Shown: positions 1 to 52,526 of the stretch, in pieces
How the letters are laid out: each line of letters opens with the position of its first letter
Numbering within the stretch: position 1 is the first letter of the stretch
Assembly: GCA_032207245.1 (NCBI GenBank)
Contig: CM063507.1
Coordinates: 93,932,046 to 93,996,045, forward strand
DNA length: 64,000 nt
DNA from: Pardosa pseudoannulata
Lineage: Eukaryota > Arthropoda > Arachnida > Araneae > Lycosidae
Reading direction: 5' to 3'
Position numbers and translations under genes: made by a program
Notes under the pieces: model-generated
Told to the model about the DNA's origin: nothing
Database searches by the model: none
Seen by the model: only the letters and a program-made list of their open reading frames with translations

Positions 1-154
1 CTTTGCCAATAACTGGATTGCCAACAATGGGATTCAAATCAATAACTGAATGTTGAATGGTGAACTGTTTTCTACCTATCTGATCATCTTTCAACCTGAT
101 TCAACCGTCTTTAAAGCTAATCTGAAAGTAAAATTGAACATTCAGAAACATGCT

Positions 155-305
155 GGGTTTGGTTTGGAGAGCTACAGACTACTATTTTACTAAACAAGAG
201 CTAATGAGAGCAGGATTTACTGCTTAAAGCACATACTTAATAGCTATAAACATCTATGCTGCCAATGAATTTCAAATCTATGAACTCCAGTATCAAAGAG
301 AAACA
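155..305 (-). repeat. tRNA-derived SINE, diverged copy
   Basis: The plus strand shows the family word order: GGTTTGGTTTGGAGAGCTAC, then CTACT-TTTTAC, GCTAATGAGA, CTGCTTAAAG and ACATCTATGC. The tRNA head is badly decayed. The element reads on the minus strand. Confidence 0.65.
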
Positions 306-494
306 ATGTACTTATTTGGCCATCATTCAGCTGAAATATGCAGGGAGTATGATCTTTAGTCTGTCTATAAATTTATTTCGATACATCATCATCCTACTTC
401 ACAAACATAATGCAACTTTGCTAGGATAAAAGTCACCAAAGGAAAATCAAGCATATTCATCAGAATGCTTGATTACAAAATCTACAATGTACCA

Positions 495-725
495 ATGCTG
501 CAGTAGCACAGTCGGCAAAGGCAACACTCTCGTAACTGGAGGGTTGTGAGTTTGGAGCCTGAGCTGGCCTAAGATCTGCCATGTTCATTAAAGGTGACTG
601 GGGCACGCAAAATATGTTTATGGTCACAAAGTCCTCCAAGTTCTCAATCAGTATCTCTGGGGGTGGCAGGCCAAGCTTATAAGTCTTCTACTTGGTCCCT
701 TCTACATTACAAGGACCCACTTGAG
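495..725 (+). repeat. Second tRNA-like SINE family, candidate
   Basis: A tRNA-like head (GCAGTAGCACAGTCGGCAAA as A-box region, then GGTTGTGAGTTTGGAGCC as a decayed B box about 45 bases later) is followed by a unique body ending near TACAAGGACCCAC. A related head fragment is at 11879-11940. Not a functional tRNA: no full cloverleaf. Confidence 0.45.
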
Positions 726-1371
726 CATAAGACTTACTTTCACCCTAGTGGTGCTTAATAAAACAAAAGGCACATCTTTTTGTCTTAATACACCTAACAT
801 TTTGCTCAATCATGCTTGGTTTGACCAAATGGCATTAGAAACAACAAGATATCAATGCCTAGGATACAATGAAATGAACTGCAGAATACAGAAATTAATA
901 ATCTTCAACTTTAGAATAATTATGAACCAATTTTTGCCAATAAAATATTTTTTGGAAACTGGCAAATCTATACTCCCCAGAACTATGCCTCTATACAGGA
1001 TTCAGATAAAGAAAAAAGAAAATTTTGACTTCATCAGCTAAGCTATAATATGGCAAAAATGTATGACAAGTAATATATCATACGATTGCATGGAAATATG
1101 ATTATAACTGATAGCATCTAATAACATACAACTAACACAGACTTCTTTCTCAAAGTATGAAAATTTCGAAAATGTGAATCATATATCAGAAAATTTTCAA
1201 AGCTTCCAATTAATTAAGCCTAACACATATTGAATTTTCTGGGTAACTGCTCTGGTAGATCATTTTAAAACTCACCACTGTCTTAAAAATAAAGGCCCTA
1301 ATTCACCTATCGTCAAATAATTGTTATCACATATTAAAAAGAAAGAGAATGCAATAATATTCATTGATGTT

Positions 1372-1424
1372 TAGTTTGGTTTAGAGAGCTACAATCTACT
1401 GTTTTGCTATAAGAGACTCATTGA
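1372..1424 (-). repeat. tRNA-derived SINE, 3' fragment
   Basis: Contains TTTGGTTTAGAGAGCTACAA and CTACTGTTTTGCTA, the tail part of the same SINE family; the rest is missing. Confidence 0.5.
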
Positions 1425-1735
1425 CAAACACAGCAAGTTTAAAATTTTATAAGTTGAATTGTTCAAAATCAACAAAATGATTTCATTTAATCTGTGACTT
1501 TGTGACAATAATTATTTTCACTTAAGTCTTTAATTTCATAAATATATACAATTACAACAAAGTAAAATAGTACGAATCAACCAAAATAATGTAGTGGATT
1601 AAACTATCTCAAACTTAAAAAAACTGATTTTGTGACATTCTTAAAATTCCTGGAGTAAAGTAGAAATCATATGAGAAAATATAACTCTTAAACTAAATTG
1701 TGAATAAAATTCAATGCAAGGATTTCTAATGGTAC

Positions 1736-1872
1736 GCATTGTTTTGGAGCACTATGGTCTACTGTTTTACTACTTGAAGGCTAATGAGATCAAGACCTAC
1801 TGCTTAAAACCAATTCCAAATAGCTACAAACATCCATGCCAGCAGTGAGATTCAAAGCCATGAAATTTGGTA
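1736..1872 (-). repeat. tRNA-derived SINE, diverged copy
   Basis: Plus-strand words GTTTTGGAGCACTATGGTCT, GGCTAATGAGAT, AAGACCTACTGCTTAAAA, ACAAACATCCATGCCAGCAG and GAGATTCAAAGCC (decayed B box) follow the family order. Confidence 0.65.
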
Positions 1873-2976
1873 CTTAAGAGCAGAACTCCACTGACTTAAT
1901 ACATTAGTTTAATTATAGTCTTGTGGGACAATTAACAAACTATGTGACCCTATTAACATAACTATTTTTAAATAAGCTATAATCCAAAAATAACCAATTT
2001 AATAATAGCTACAATTTAATAATTTAACAAAAGCCATTTGCTAAAAAATATCGCTATAAAAACATTTACTGCTGTATACACAGATGCAATATCCTAGATC
2101 GTATGATCATAAAGCTCATATTTAAGCATTTTATTAAACTCATCTTTTTTTATGTCATATTTTATAAATGCTATAAATAATTAACATATTTCACATAATT
2201 TAAAAAAAATAACCTTCAATGAAATAAAATCTTGCATATTTCAATTTTTAACTAGCATAGAAACATATAAATAGCAATTAAGGCATTAATTATTAGTTTC
2301 CAATATACATTCATCACATTATATAAATTTACATATAATTAATTTTGAAGAAACAGAAGTTAATTAAAAGATAATGATACACGTAAAGAATTTCTTTGGT
2401 AAATAAATACTTTTAATAGCTATTAAGGTATTTAAAATAATTTTTAAACAAAAAACTATTACTTTTAAATTAAAACAGTCTATACTAATGCTATAAAGGT
2501 CAACAGTCATGCAAAAATTAGTATGGGTTAGTTACTATATACAAAAAGGCAGCCTATCTAATTATAATGAATAAAAAAAGACTTTTTTTTTTAATTACAT
2601 ACTAAACACTTTATATGAGCTTAATAAATCAAAGAAAGCAAATATATATATTCAGAACTGAATAATAATTATTATAGATGAAAACCCCTACTACATAAAT
2701 TAATTACTACAAATGTTAAGGAATTATGCATTGCAGTGCTGATTTTAATTGTTTAACATTAGATTTATGGCAAAGATCCTTTTGACTGTTTGTATATTTC
2801 TTTTCCGGGACTAATATACAAGTCCTTTAAAAAATATTTTTCCCACTGTTGAATTTTCTTAAATCTGCGCTTTACCAACAAATTAAATTTTAAATAAACG
2901 AGTAACAAATTAAATTTTAAATGACAGGTTTGATCCTATAAAAAAAATTTATTAAAAAGTATTTGCAAATTACTGC
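1873..2976. other. AT-rich DNA, nothing recognised
   Basis: No coding similarity or bounded repeat was seen. A short direct duplication (AAATTAAATTTTAAAT, about 2879-2923) is the only structure noted. Confidence 0.3.
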
Positions 2977-3791
2977 CAGGGTTGGCAACTTATTGCCAAG
3001 ATGGGGGGAAAAAATCTTGGCAAAAAAAGTTTGAGATTACAATTTATACCCCTGTGCCTTAAAATTGCGTATAAATCTTATGGAATAAATACACAATACT
3101 TTAACTTGTTCTATGAAAGTGCAACCTTTGAAACTGTACAGAAGTGGTTACAAGAAATGATTGTAGTTACATACTTTTTGTAATAAAATTTGATTTGAAG
3201 AGTCATCATTGCCCCCAAATATACTTTTCAACTAGAGTTATTGATCAATAACAGCTTGCAAATAGTGCAAAATAGTTCCATAATTTTGTTTTAAAGAAAT
3301 TGAATGATCATATTACAGATTTAGAAACTTACTGTTTTAGTTCTGCTGCTATTACAAAAATATTTTCTTATTTTTCTTTAAAATTCATTTTGATATTAGA
3401 AACAGACTTTCCCTAGAAACAAGTTCAAATGCTTATTTCGTTATGTAATGTCAAAAAATGCTAAATAATGCAGCAGTTTATGTTCTAGGGGCAACATATA
3501 TTTTATTCTATCAAAGTAAAAAATTCTGACTCCAATTTTGTGTATTTATTTTACAATTCAATTATTCCTTACATGCTAAAATTATTTTTAAAGCTAAACC
3601 TGCTTAGAGATTTTATTTTATTTATATTTTTTTTCAAAACTGGGCCTACAGTATAAAGTAAAAATTATATAGTGTAAAATAAAATTTATTTTTTATTCAG
3701 TTCTGTTTCTTTTTACCAGTTTTTAACAATTTTTGCCTGTGTTTTTTCACTTTTTGCCACTAGGATATTTTGCTGGAAAAACCAAACCCTG
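2977..3791. mobile_element. Non-autonomous hAT-like element with CAGGGTTGG ends
   Basis: The left end reads CAGGGTTGGCAACTTATTGC and the right end, reversed, CAGGGTTTGG. No clean 8-bp TSD remains. An open frame at 3001-3183 falls inside the repeat and has no protein similarity. Size about 815 bp. Confidence 0.5.
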
Positions 3792-5849
3792 GTTACAATA
3801 TACAGCTTACTGATTAAAAATAGATTTATAAAAATCTATTATAAAGCTGAATGCTGAAAATGCATTTCATGCATCCCCATATTTGCATTTATTAGTCATA
3901 ATAAAACCACTAGAGTATGCAAATGTAATTCATAATTTTCTAAGTTTATATGTCTAATATCACTACATAGAAGTAAAATCATCATATATGCTTAATGCAT
4001 TATTTGATATATAAAAGATCCTGTCATGCAGTAATTGCAAAATTTAATAAATTTTGAGGTTTTGTAAATCTGGTAAATTTTTTATTTTATAAGCATACAC
4101 TATTAAAAATACAGGTTTATAAAATAAGTTTCAATATATCTCCAAGCCCATAAATCTAATTATATCTCAAACACTGCAATTCTAGTGTTAAAAGAATAAA
4201 TAGAAATGCATTAGTTACATGTTAGTTCAAATCAAAACTAGAAGAGAAATTTCTTATTGTGCATGCAGAGAATATATTCTCTAAATTGTTTAATTACACA
4301 CCTGGATTGACAAAGCAACTTCCAAGCAGGTTTGTAGACACTAAGAAAATTTAAAACGTTATATCAGACAGAAATAGACAAAGTATCACAGCAAACTATC
4401 AACATGCACAATTATATTTCATACAAATTTATTAGTAATAACACTGCAAAAATCACTATAAAAAAATAGGTTTTAAAAGTATTTTTACATAAATATACAT
4501 TAGTTAATAGATCACATGAAATTAACACAAAATGTTGCTTTTTACCCTTAACTTTGTAAACATTTTATATAACTAGTATCCATCGCCCTATTATAGACAG
4601 GTCATGCGGGGCACATGCCTAGGGCCCACTGATTTCAAGGGCCCAAATATTTTTAGATCCAGAGGTAATTTTGAAACAAATTTTGTAGACTTAAAAATTT
4701 CATGTTTTTCATTATTTCATAGAGTACCCACAAGTAGAAATACCCACAGATTTGTCAATCATGTGTTTGCACCTAAAAACTAAAGGCAAGAATGCAACTT
4801 ATTTTGCAAACAAAATCCACCAATCAGATGGCTAGATTTTGAGAGCTTTTCTCAAAAATGTTCTCAATCATAAAATTGAGCTTTCTGATTGGTGGATTCA
4901 GTTTGCGAAATGGTTCGAATATGACCTGCATAATAGCATATCTTTTCAATCCTTGGTCAAATAAAAAAAATGCTTGTTGCATTATACAAATCTTTCAGCT
5001 ATACATTAATAAAATGTATTAATAATCTACAAGAGCCCAAAACATATTCTCTGACCTGAGCCCAAAATCTTGATAATCGGGCCTTGCTAGTTTCATTCTA
5101 CTTTGCTCTTGAAAATATTTAAAATATCTTACTCAAGTTAATTTTTAAAAAAATATATTCAGCACTAAAAATCTCCATATTAAGAAGAAATAAATTTTTT
5201 CAAAGCATTTAAAAAGGGCTAAAGTTATTGTATAGATTTATTACATTATTTTATTTTATCTATTTATATTATTTTTATCTTGTAACTTATTGTAGAGTAT
5301 TTTATACCATAACTCATTTGTACTCCCGAATAATAAAGAATTTAAGTCCAGACAAACCACATTAGGACACATTTGCACATCCAAACATAAGGAGTAGGAA
5401 TTTAATTGGAGTTGCTGTTTGGAAGTGTCCTGGATTATCCTCTTTAAAATAATCAAGCCATTTGCGAGAGTCAGAGTTGAATCGAGAGAAGATGTCAGAG
5501 TACTGATCTGCAACCTTACGTGTGTGAGCTGTTGTGGTGATTAGAAATCAGTGGCTGTATGGCATATGCTAGATAACCTGAAGAATTTCATCTTAACTTG
5601 AAAACAGCTTCAAGTTCAATCTCTTTCTAAGACAAATTTCTTTTTCTTTTTCTTAAGAAAGCACTGTATAAAGTTAGAAAAAGCACATTTTTAAAGAATT
5701 TCATTTTTAAATGGAAGTTTGAACTGTAATCTACTTTTCAATATAATTTACCAATATTAAGACACAAGTCATAAAGTAAAAATGACTAGTGTATTCCATT
5801 CTGATACAAATCAGCTTCTTTGTTTCATAACAACTGTAACACAAGCTAT
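3792..5849. other. AT-rich region with a long imperfect hairpin and an unexplained coding-like patch
   Basis: 4605-5095 has scattered GGGCCC-type words suggesting an old repeat; inside it, 4801-4911 is a foldback. 5345-5520 is locally richer in GC and, on the minus strand, reads as an unbroken frame with codons not dominated by AT. No family recognised. Confidence 0.3.
4801..4911. repeat. Imperfect inverted repeat (hairpin)
   Basis: TTTTGCAAAC-AAATCCACCAATCAG at 4802 pairs with CTGATTGGTGGATT-GTTTGCGAAA ending 4910, and the pairing continues imperfectly inward (TTTTGAGAGCTTT with AAATTGAGCTTTC). Arms are about 50 bases. Confidence 0.6.
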
Positions 5850-6780
5850 TTAAGGTATCTGTCTACGTTAAAAACGTCTTTTGACAAAAATCATAATTTT
5901 TTTATTTTTCTATTGTAAAATTTCAACTTTTAGGCTTCTAAATCTGTTTTTGTTTTGTCTCTACAGAATTTAAAGAAAAGTTACAGCTGTTTAAACATCA
6001 GTGACAGCTGTCAAAACAAACCGGAAATAGCGACTTCAGAACTGGAAGTTGTGAATTTAAAGCATTTTAAAGAGCATTTTTTGGACAAAACTTTTTAAAT
6101 TTTCATGAAGATTACTTTAAACATTTTTCTAGTATTTTTAATAATTAGCAACTTGGCAATTAGAAAGTTTTGAAGCAAGAAAGGGTGGGGAATTTTAAAC
6201 ATGTATTTTAATTTTTTAATAGTTAAAGTTGCTTTCATAAACTTCAAATGTGTTTTTCTCAGAATGATATATTTAATAAAATGTTGAAACTTGAAATGTG
6301 ATTTCTCAAAAACTTCTTAAAATATTTTTTTGAAAATTTTTATGAATGCTTTTGACAGTATTAACTAGTAAATGACTAAAAATTTTTAAATTTGGATAAT
6401 TTGTAATGATGTTTCACTCATAGTTAGATATAAAGGTTATGAAAATTTGTTTTAAAATTCAATGTGTATGATTTTCGAGGACTAATATTTTTTACCAAAT
6501 GCAAATTAAGCAAAGATTTTAGGTGATTCACTAGTCCAGTGTCTAAGAAATGTGTTGCATCAAAAAATATTGAAATAATGTAATTTATTAAAAAATTAGC
6601 CCTTTTGAAAAAACCCGATATTTTTACTAAATTTTCTTCATGTATTAGAAATTTTATAAAAACTTCTCCAGGAATAAATTTAAGTGCAATTCTCTATGAT
6701 AATATAAAAAATAAATCTAAAAATGTAAAAACATGAACATTTAAAGAAAAAAGTTCTCCTGATGTAGACGGATACCTTAA
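5850..6780. mobile_element. TTAA-flanked MITE, copy 1
   Basis: Ends are TTAAGGTATCTGTCTAC and GTAGACGGATACCTTAA, an inverted repeat bounded by TTAA, the TSD of piggyBac/Kolobok-type transposons. About 930 bp, no intact transposase. A second copy in the same orientation is at 13042-13975. Confidence 0.8.
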
Positions 6781-8269
6781 GGCTATCATTATAATCACCG
6801 TACTGACCACCAAGATGCTTTTGTAATGGCTGGAAAAAGTTGTTTTTGTTACAGGTGAAAAAACACTGTGACAATTTTGTTTAAAAAATCATCACTAAAA
6901 TCACTGTACTCCTTATAGGGAGAAAATGCAGTGGCTAAACATTTGGTTTTTGGCAGCAGAGTTAACATTTTTAGCACCCAGCTGGTACTTTTACTAACAA
7001 ATTAGGTAAATGTAAAATGTAGATATCCTTATTCAATGTAAGTGGTAAATATTACACTTGTTATATACCATAACCATTATATTTTGTATCTCTTAATGGT
7101 AATCAACATTTCCTTCTTCAGTTTTCTCTACATTTATTTTTGAAGTTTCAATCTTTTCAATCATGCCTTTACATTTTTTTACTACAAAATCCTTGTACAA
7201 TCTGTTTTACTAATTTTTATTTATGTTTCCATGTATATCCATTATGGACTAGAACTATTTATCTCTGATTTTACTATGAGAAAATCCTTTACAGTTTTTA
7301 ATTTAAGTAAGTTTGTGTTTCTTTAACATAATTTACTTATAAAATTATTGATATACTTGCTAAACAATGAAGTCAAATAGTTGGAATAGTCAAAAAGTTT
7401 AACAAACATCATATTTGGAATTGTTAAAGCTGTCTTTATACCATGAAACAGATACCAAGGGTTAGAGATAGTTTTGTAAAACATATAAATCATTATGTAA
7501 CTATACTTATTTCTATCATCTAGATCAGCATTTCAATATTGTGCCACTTTGTAAAATGGATTGTATTTCATCAAATTTGTTATTGCGAGTGTGTTTATTT
7601 ATTTGCATTATACATTCTATAAGGTAAACATGTATTCACATCACATTATGAGACAAATTACATTGAAACACACATCATATTGAATTATAAACTCGCTGTA
7701 ACATATACATACATATATATATATATATTTGTGTGTATATTTTCATATTTATATACTATATATTTATATATTTTTATAATATATATTTTTTGATAAAAAA
7801 ACAAATTAAAAAAAAAAAATAATTAATAAAAAACAAAAGAAAATAATAGAATAATCGATTAGCTTTATTAATGTACATATTAAAACTTTATAAAAAAAAT
7901 ATATTTTAAGTATAGGGGGTGTGATATTTTTTGATTTAATTTTTTATATACTATTTTGTCATATTTTGATAACTAATAAATGTTTTTGATAAAAAACACA
8001 AAATTATAAAAAACCAAATAACTGATGGCAACAGCTAAATTCAAAAGGGAACTCAAAAAAAGAAAATAATAGAATAATCAATTGCTGGCTTTTCGATTAC
8101 TGACTGTACATATTAACAACTTTAATGTAACTAAAATAATTTTTAAGAATTATAGGGGGAAAAAAACGTTTCGGTGATATTTTTTGATTTAATTTTTTTG
8201 TCTGCCATTATTTACTATTTTTTGCATACCACTAATGGTATGTGTTACAAAAAAATTGCTGATACAAAT
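6781..8269. other. Intergenic or intronic AT-rich DNA with a TA microsatellite
   Basis: A TA/TG-rich microsatellite lies at about 7705-7790. 6900-7030 shares words with 10640-10700 (ACAAATTAGGTAAATGTAAA-type), so it is repeat-derived. No gene seen. Confidence 0.3.
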
Positions 8270-9513
8270 CATAGGTTCCCAACATAGGTTCTTACAGTAC
8301 ATGCTTAATTTGAATTTCGCCCATGTCAGACACAAGTTCAGGGGCAAATGGGGTATTAAGGCAGTCAAAGGAAGTGACCAATAGAAATAATATCTAAATA
8401 AATAAACATGAAAGCTTCAAAAACAATAAACAAAAAAAAATATAGCATTTACAGGCTTGCAACTGCTGAGGTACTTTCAAAAAGGTGAGAAAAGTGACAA
8501 ATAATACAGAATAAATGACTAAAAAGTGACTAAACACTGAAAAAAAAAAAAAAAGCAATTTTTTTCTCCTCTTGATTACAGATGGCTTAGAGATTTTCTA
8601 TATTTTAACTCAAAAAATGATTCAATGAAAATGAGGAAAATTTTAGCGAAATACAAAAAATTAAAAATTGTTTAACACAACTCAATATTGCTTTTTATTC
8701 AAAAAATCTATAAATTAATTTGAATTCATATAATAATTAATTTATAATCACAATTTTTACTGCATTTTAATGGCAATTTTGATTCATTTCTACTTTGTGT
8801 TCTTAAATAGAAAGGAGATAAAAAGATAAAATAAATGTGTATTTACGTAAATACTTTAAGAATTAAATGTACATTTGAAAAAATGTAGATTTCAGGAAAC
8901 TTAAAACTTTTTACGACTTTTTAAATCACTAAACTGCAAAATATGACTAATGACATTTTAATAATAAAAAATAATATTAGCATCACATTAATTTTTTGGT
9001 CTTTATTAAATATTTTTGTTATTAATTAATTTCTTTTTTCAAAACTCAGCCAGTTTCACCTGTGATAACCATGAAAAAAGTCGGATAATTTTTGCACTTG
9101 TTTACTTAAAAAAGTGAAAAAATGATCAATAAAAAAAAAGTGACTAAATGAGAAAAATCGGAATTCAATTTTTTTTAAATATATTTTTTTAAATTTTTTT
9201 AATACTCATAGAAATGTTTGGAGTACAAAAAAATTAATTGCATTTTTCATCACATTTACCAAAACTTAATATATAATTTATAAAAAAAGGAAATCTAAAT
9301 AAAAATTCTGAAAAACCAAAATTATGTAATTAACAAATTGTTAACACAATTTAAATATTATTTTTAATATTTATTAAAAAAATAATATAAATTATTTTAA
9401 TATTTTTATTATTTGGTATAATCAACTATTACAGAAGAAGAAATGTTTGAAAAAAAATTTTATTTTCTTGTAAAGGTGGGGTGTGGAGGTCCAGAAAAGG
9501 TTGGAAACCTATG
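8270..9513. mobile_element. Old TIR element, CATAGGTT ends
   Basis: Left end CATAGGTTCCCAAC and right end reversed CATAGGTTTCCAACC. Flanks ATACAAAT and ATATAGAT agree at 6 of 8 positions, consistent with a decayed hAT-type 8-bp TSD. The interior is AT-rich with many stops. Confidence 0.55.
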
Positions 9514-9693
9514 ATATAGATTATACATTTCTAAAATGATCTACATGAAGCCCCAGAAGCCAACAGCAAGCTGCTAAAATCCATGGCAATGAAAATATGT
9601 TGTATATATGGAGGGAGGTACATGAGATAAAATAGGGTTCTGCAAGACTGGATTCCACTTAATTCCTGTTTTACATATTATATAATTATAAAA

Positions 9694-9793
9694 AAAATGA
9701 TTTAAATCAATGATTTTTTTTAAAAAATCAACTGATTTAAATTAAGATTTAAATCATTATTTAAATCAACTGATTTAAATCATGCCAACCCTG
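9694..9793 (-). repeat. hAT end fragment (GATTTAAATCA array)
   Basis: Repeated GATTTAAATCA words end with CATGCCAACCCTG, the reverse of the 47380 element's left end (CAGGGTTGGCATGATTTAAA). Only one end is recognisable. Confidence 0.6.
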
Positions 9794-10898
9794 ATTTCTA
9801 CACAATTTGCTTTCAACAAAGTGTTTTGCCTTTGCTGAAACATTAAACCAGCTTTGGAACAGTGGAGAATATATATTATACCGAGTGGTTTTCAAATAAT
9901 CCCTATGTGAAAAGCGGAGGAAAATCAGCAACTGGTGTATGTGATAAAAAAGTTTCAGAACCTCTGAGAAAGATTTGGGAATCTCATTACTAAATGAAAA
10001 GTTGAGGATGGCAATTTAGTACAATTATATTCTACTTCTGGATTAGCAATACTGAGTCTCAAGATAATCTATAATCATTAATAAAAAGTCACTATAATAC
10101 TACTACCACAGAAATAGTTATTGCAATATAAATTTGTAATATCACTTTAAGTAATATACACATAAATATGAAAATGACACAGAGTGATGTAAAAATTCCA
10201 TGACCTATTACAAAAGACTGCAGTGACATTCATCTTTAGAATAACTTAGATGATACTAGTAACTAGTTATGGGATTTAAGTATGCATTTGTTTAAAAAAA
10301 TTTGTAGTATTTGCCAGTTAATTTTCAACAATAAACTTCAAATGCATTATGTAATTAAAGTCCTAAAATTTACCCCCCCCCCCAAAAAAAAAACAACCCT
10401 GATAGTGAAATGCTTTAAACGAAAAATCCTATCAACTTAGGATCTAAAGCACCAAGGAACAATCTAAAGCACCAAATCTAGGTGAAAAAATACAGGTATG
10501 GGAAAACATCCTCAGTCTAAATAAAGCCACAGTTTCTTTCATAAGTAAATTACAAAACTGATATGTAAAATGTTTTATAACATAATGAGCACCTCAAGTA
10601 AGTAATCTGAACTGTTGGGCTTTATCAGATATATCTGCGAAGGTGATTAACAGTATCTTTACCAACAAATTAGATAAATGTAAAGAACATATATCCTTAA
10701 TTTGATATGAATAAAAAAGTTATGATTCATCAGGAGTCTAAATAGAATCACTTCAGTTATAGGTAAGTTGCAAAAATTATATGAAAAATGTCTCATATAC
10801 CAATGACCATTTGAAGAACATAATCTAAACTATATAATTTAATAGAAATTTTCATACAAGAATTCATATAGATTATTTATCCTGATTTATATACTTAC
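9794..10898. other. Left-most sequenced part of Miro intron 18, no gene seen
   Basis: Contains a diverged tandem duplication (about 10515-10615 and 10735-10830 share TCTAAATA-AA, TAAATTACAAAA and ATAATCTGAACT-type words). A C8/A9 homopolymer sits at 10374-10392. No Miro tail-anchor exon was found. Confidence 0.35.
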
Positions 10899-51596
<40,698 letters not shown>

Positions 51597-52526
51597 CTAA
51601 AAAGTATTAATTAAAAGGAAATGAATGAAATATAATGGGGTTATAAGTAGTAGACGCAAAAAATAGCAGTAAGTTTGTGTCTAAAATGCAAAATTTCATA
51701 TTCGCAATAAGTATGGAGACATTAAGAGAAAATTTAAACACAAAAGACGTAGAAAAAACATTTTTTCACTTACTTATCAAAGATTTAAATATGTTCTTCA
51801 AGCAATTTAATTTATTACTAAAGAAATATATGAGATGAACTTTGTTAAATGACCCATAGCGTACAATACCAAACTATTTGTCAGATTTAAAAACCTGAAA
51901 AACAAACAAAGAAGTAGGTATGTAACATTTTTAGGTGAAAACTAGTCGACACTTCATAACAATTTTTCCATAACAGGACCAAACTATACTATCTTCATAG
52001 CAGACAAAATTCTCAATGATCTAACCGGCCATAACGAGGTCTATATTCTATTGATGCCCTCCCAAGGTTTTATAATAATATTTTTTTCTATTTGTAAAAA
52101 GTTGTAATGTGATTGTCGTAAAATTTATTATGGCTCAATTTTTTCATTAATAAAATTATCTGTACTCTTCGTTCAATATATTCTTCAAGTTTAAAATAAA
52201 TGCGTAGGTATATTATATATACAAAAGATTAATAAATTTATTTCTTTTCATATTCATTTTATTTATTTTTGAAACTGATAACTAAAACAGCAATTATAAT
52301 TTTTTCATTTAAGTTTAGTTTTGTTCTGTTTTTTTTTTTTTTAACTGCAAGACTTAAAAATATTAAATACTTCAACTTCCAATCTCTGTGGTAAACACAA
52401 CATTACTAGCTAATATTTTGTAAATATTGAATTAAATAACTTCTGTAATTGATTTCTACATAAAAAATTACAGAAATTTATTTAATGTAGAACCTTGGTT
52501 TACAATATTATTTCAAGATGTAAGCA
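51597..52526. promoter_or_regulatory. Shared 5' region of Miro and MOSMO (candidate bidirectional promoter)
   Basis: About 930 bp separate the Miro exon-1 acceptor from the MOSMO start codon; the genes diverge. A good minus-strand donor (GTAAGT, plus-strand bases 51768-51773) could end a noncoding first exon of Miro lying roughly between 51774 and 51990. No TATA box or other core element can be assigned with confidence in such AT-rich sequence. Confidence 0.5.
52518..52523 (+). promoter_or_regulatory. Minimal start-stop upstream ORF (ATGTAA) of MOSMO
   Basis: ATG is followed directly by TAA, and three bases later comes the MOSMO ATG. If the transcript includes this site, ribosomes would meet a start-stop element first. 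Whether the 5' end lies upstream of it is not shown. Confidence 0.4.

Noticed and set aside
721..1041. 106-codon open frame (first stop-to-stop frame near the left edge)
   Set aside because: No recognisable domain, composition like the intron around it.
3940..3960. Possible acceptor for the last Miro exon giving PHINLENYELHLHTL
   Set aside because: Too short and not like the conserved linker-anchor; probably chance in AT-rich DNA.
6900..7000. Minus-strand frame with a SWVLK segment considered as the Miro tail exon
   Set aside because: No hydrophobic anchor, phase and motif do not match, and the sequence resembles another repeat at 10640-10700.
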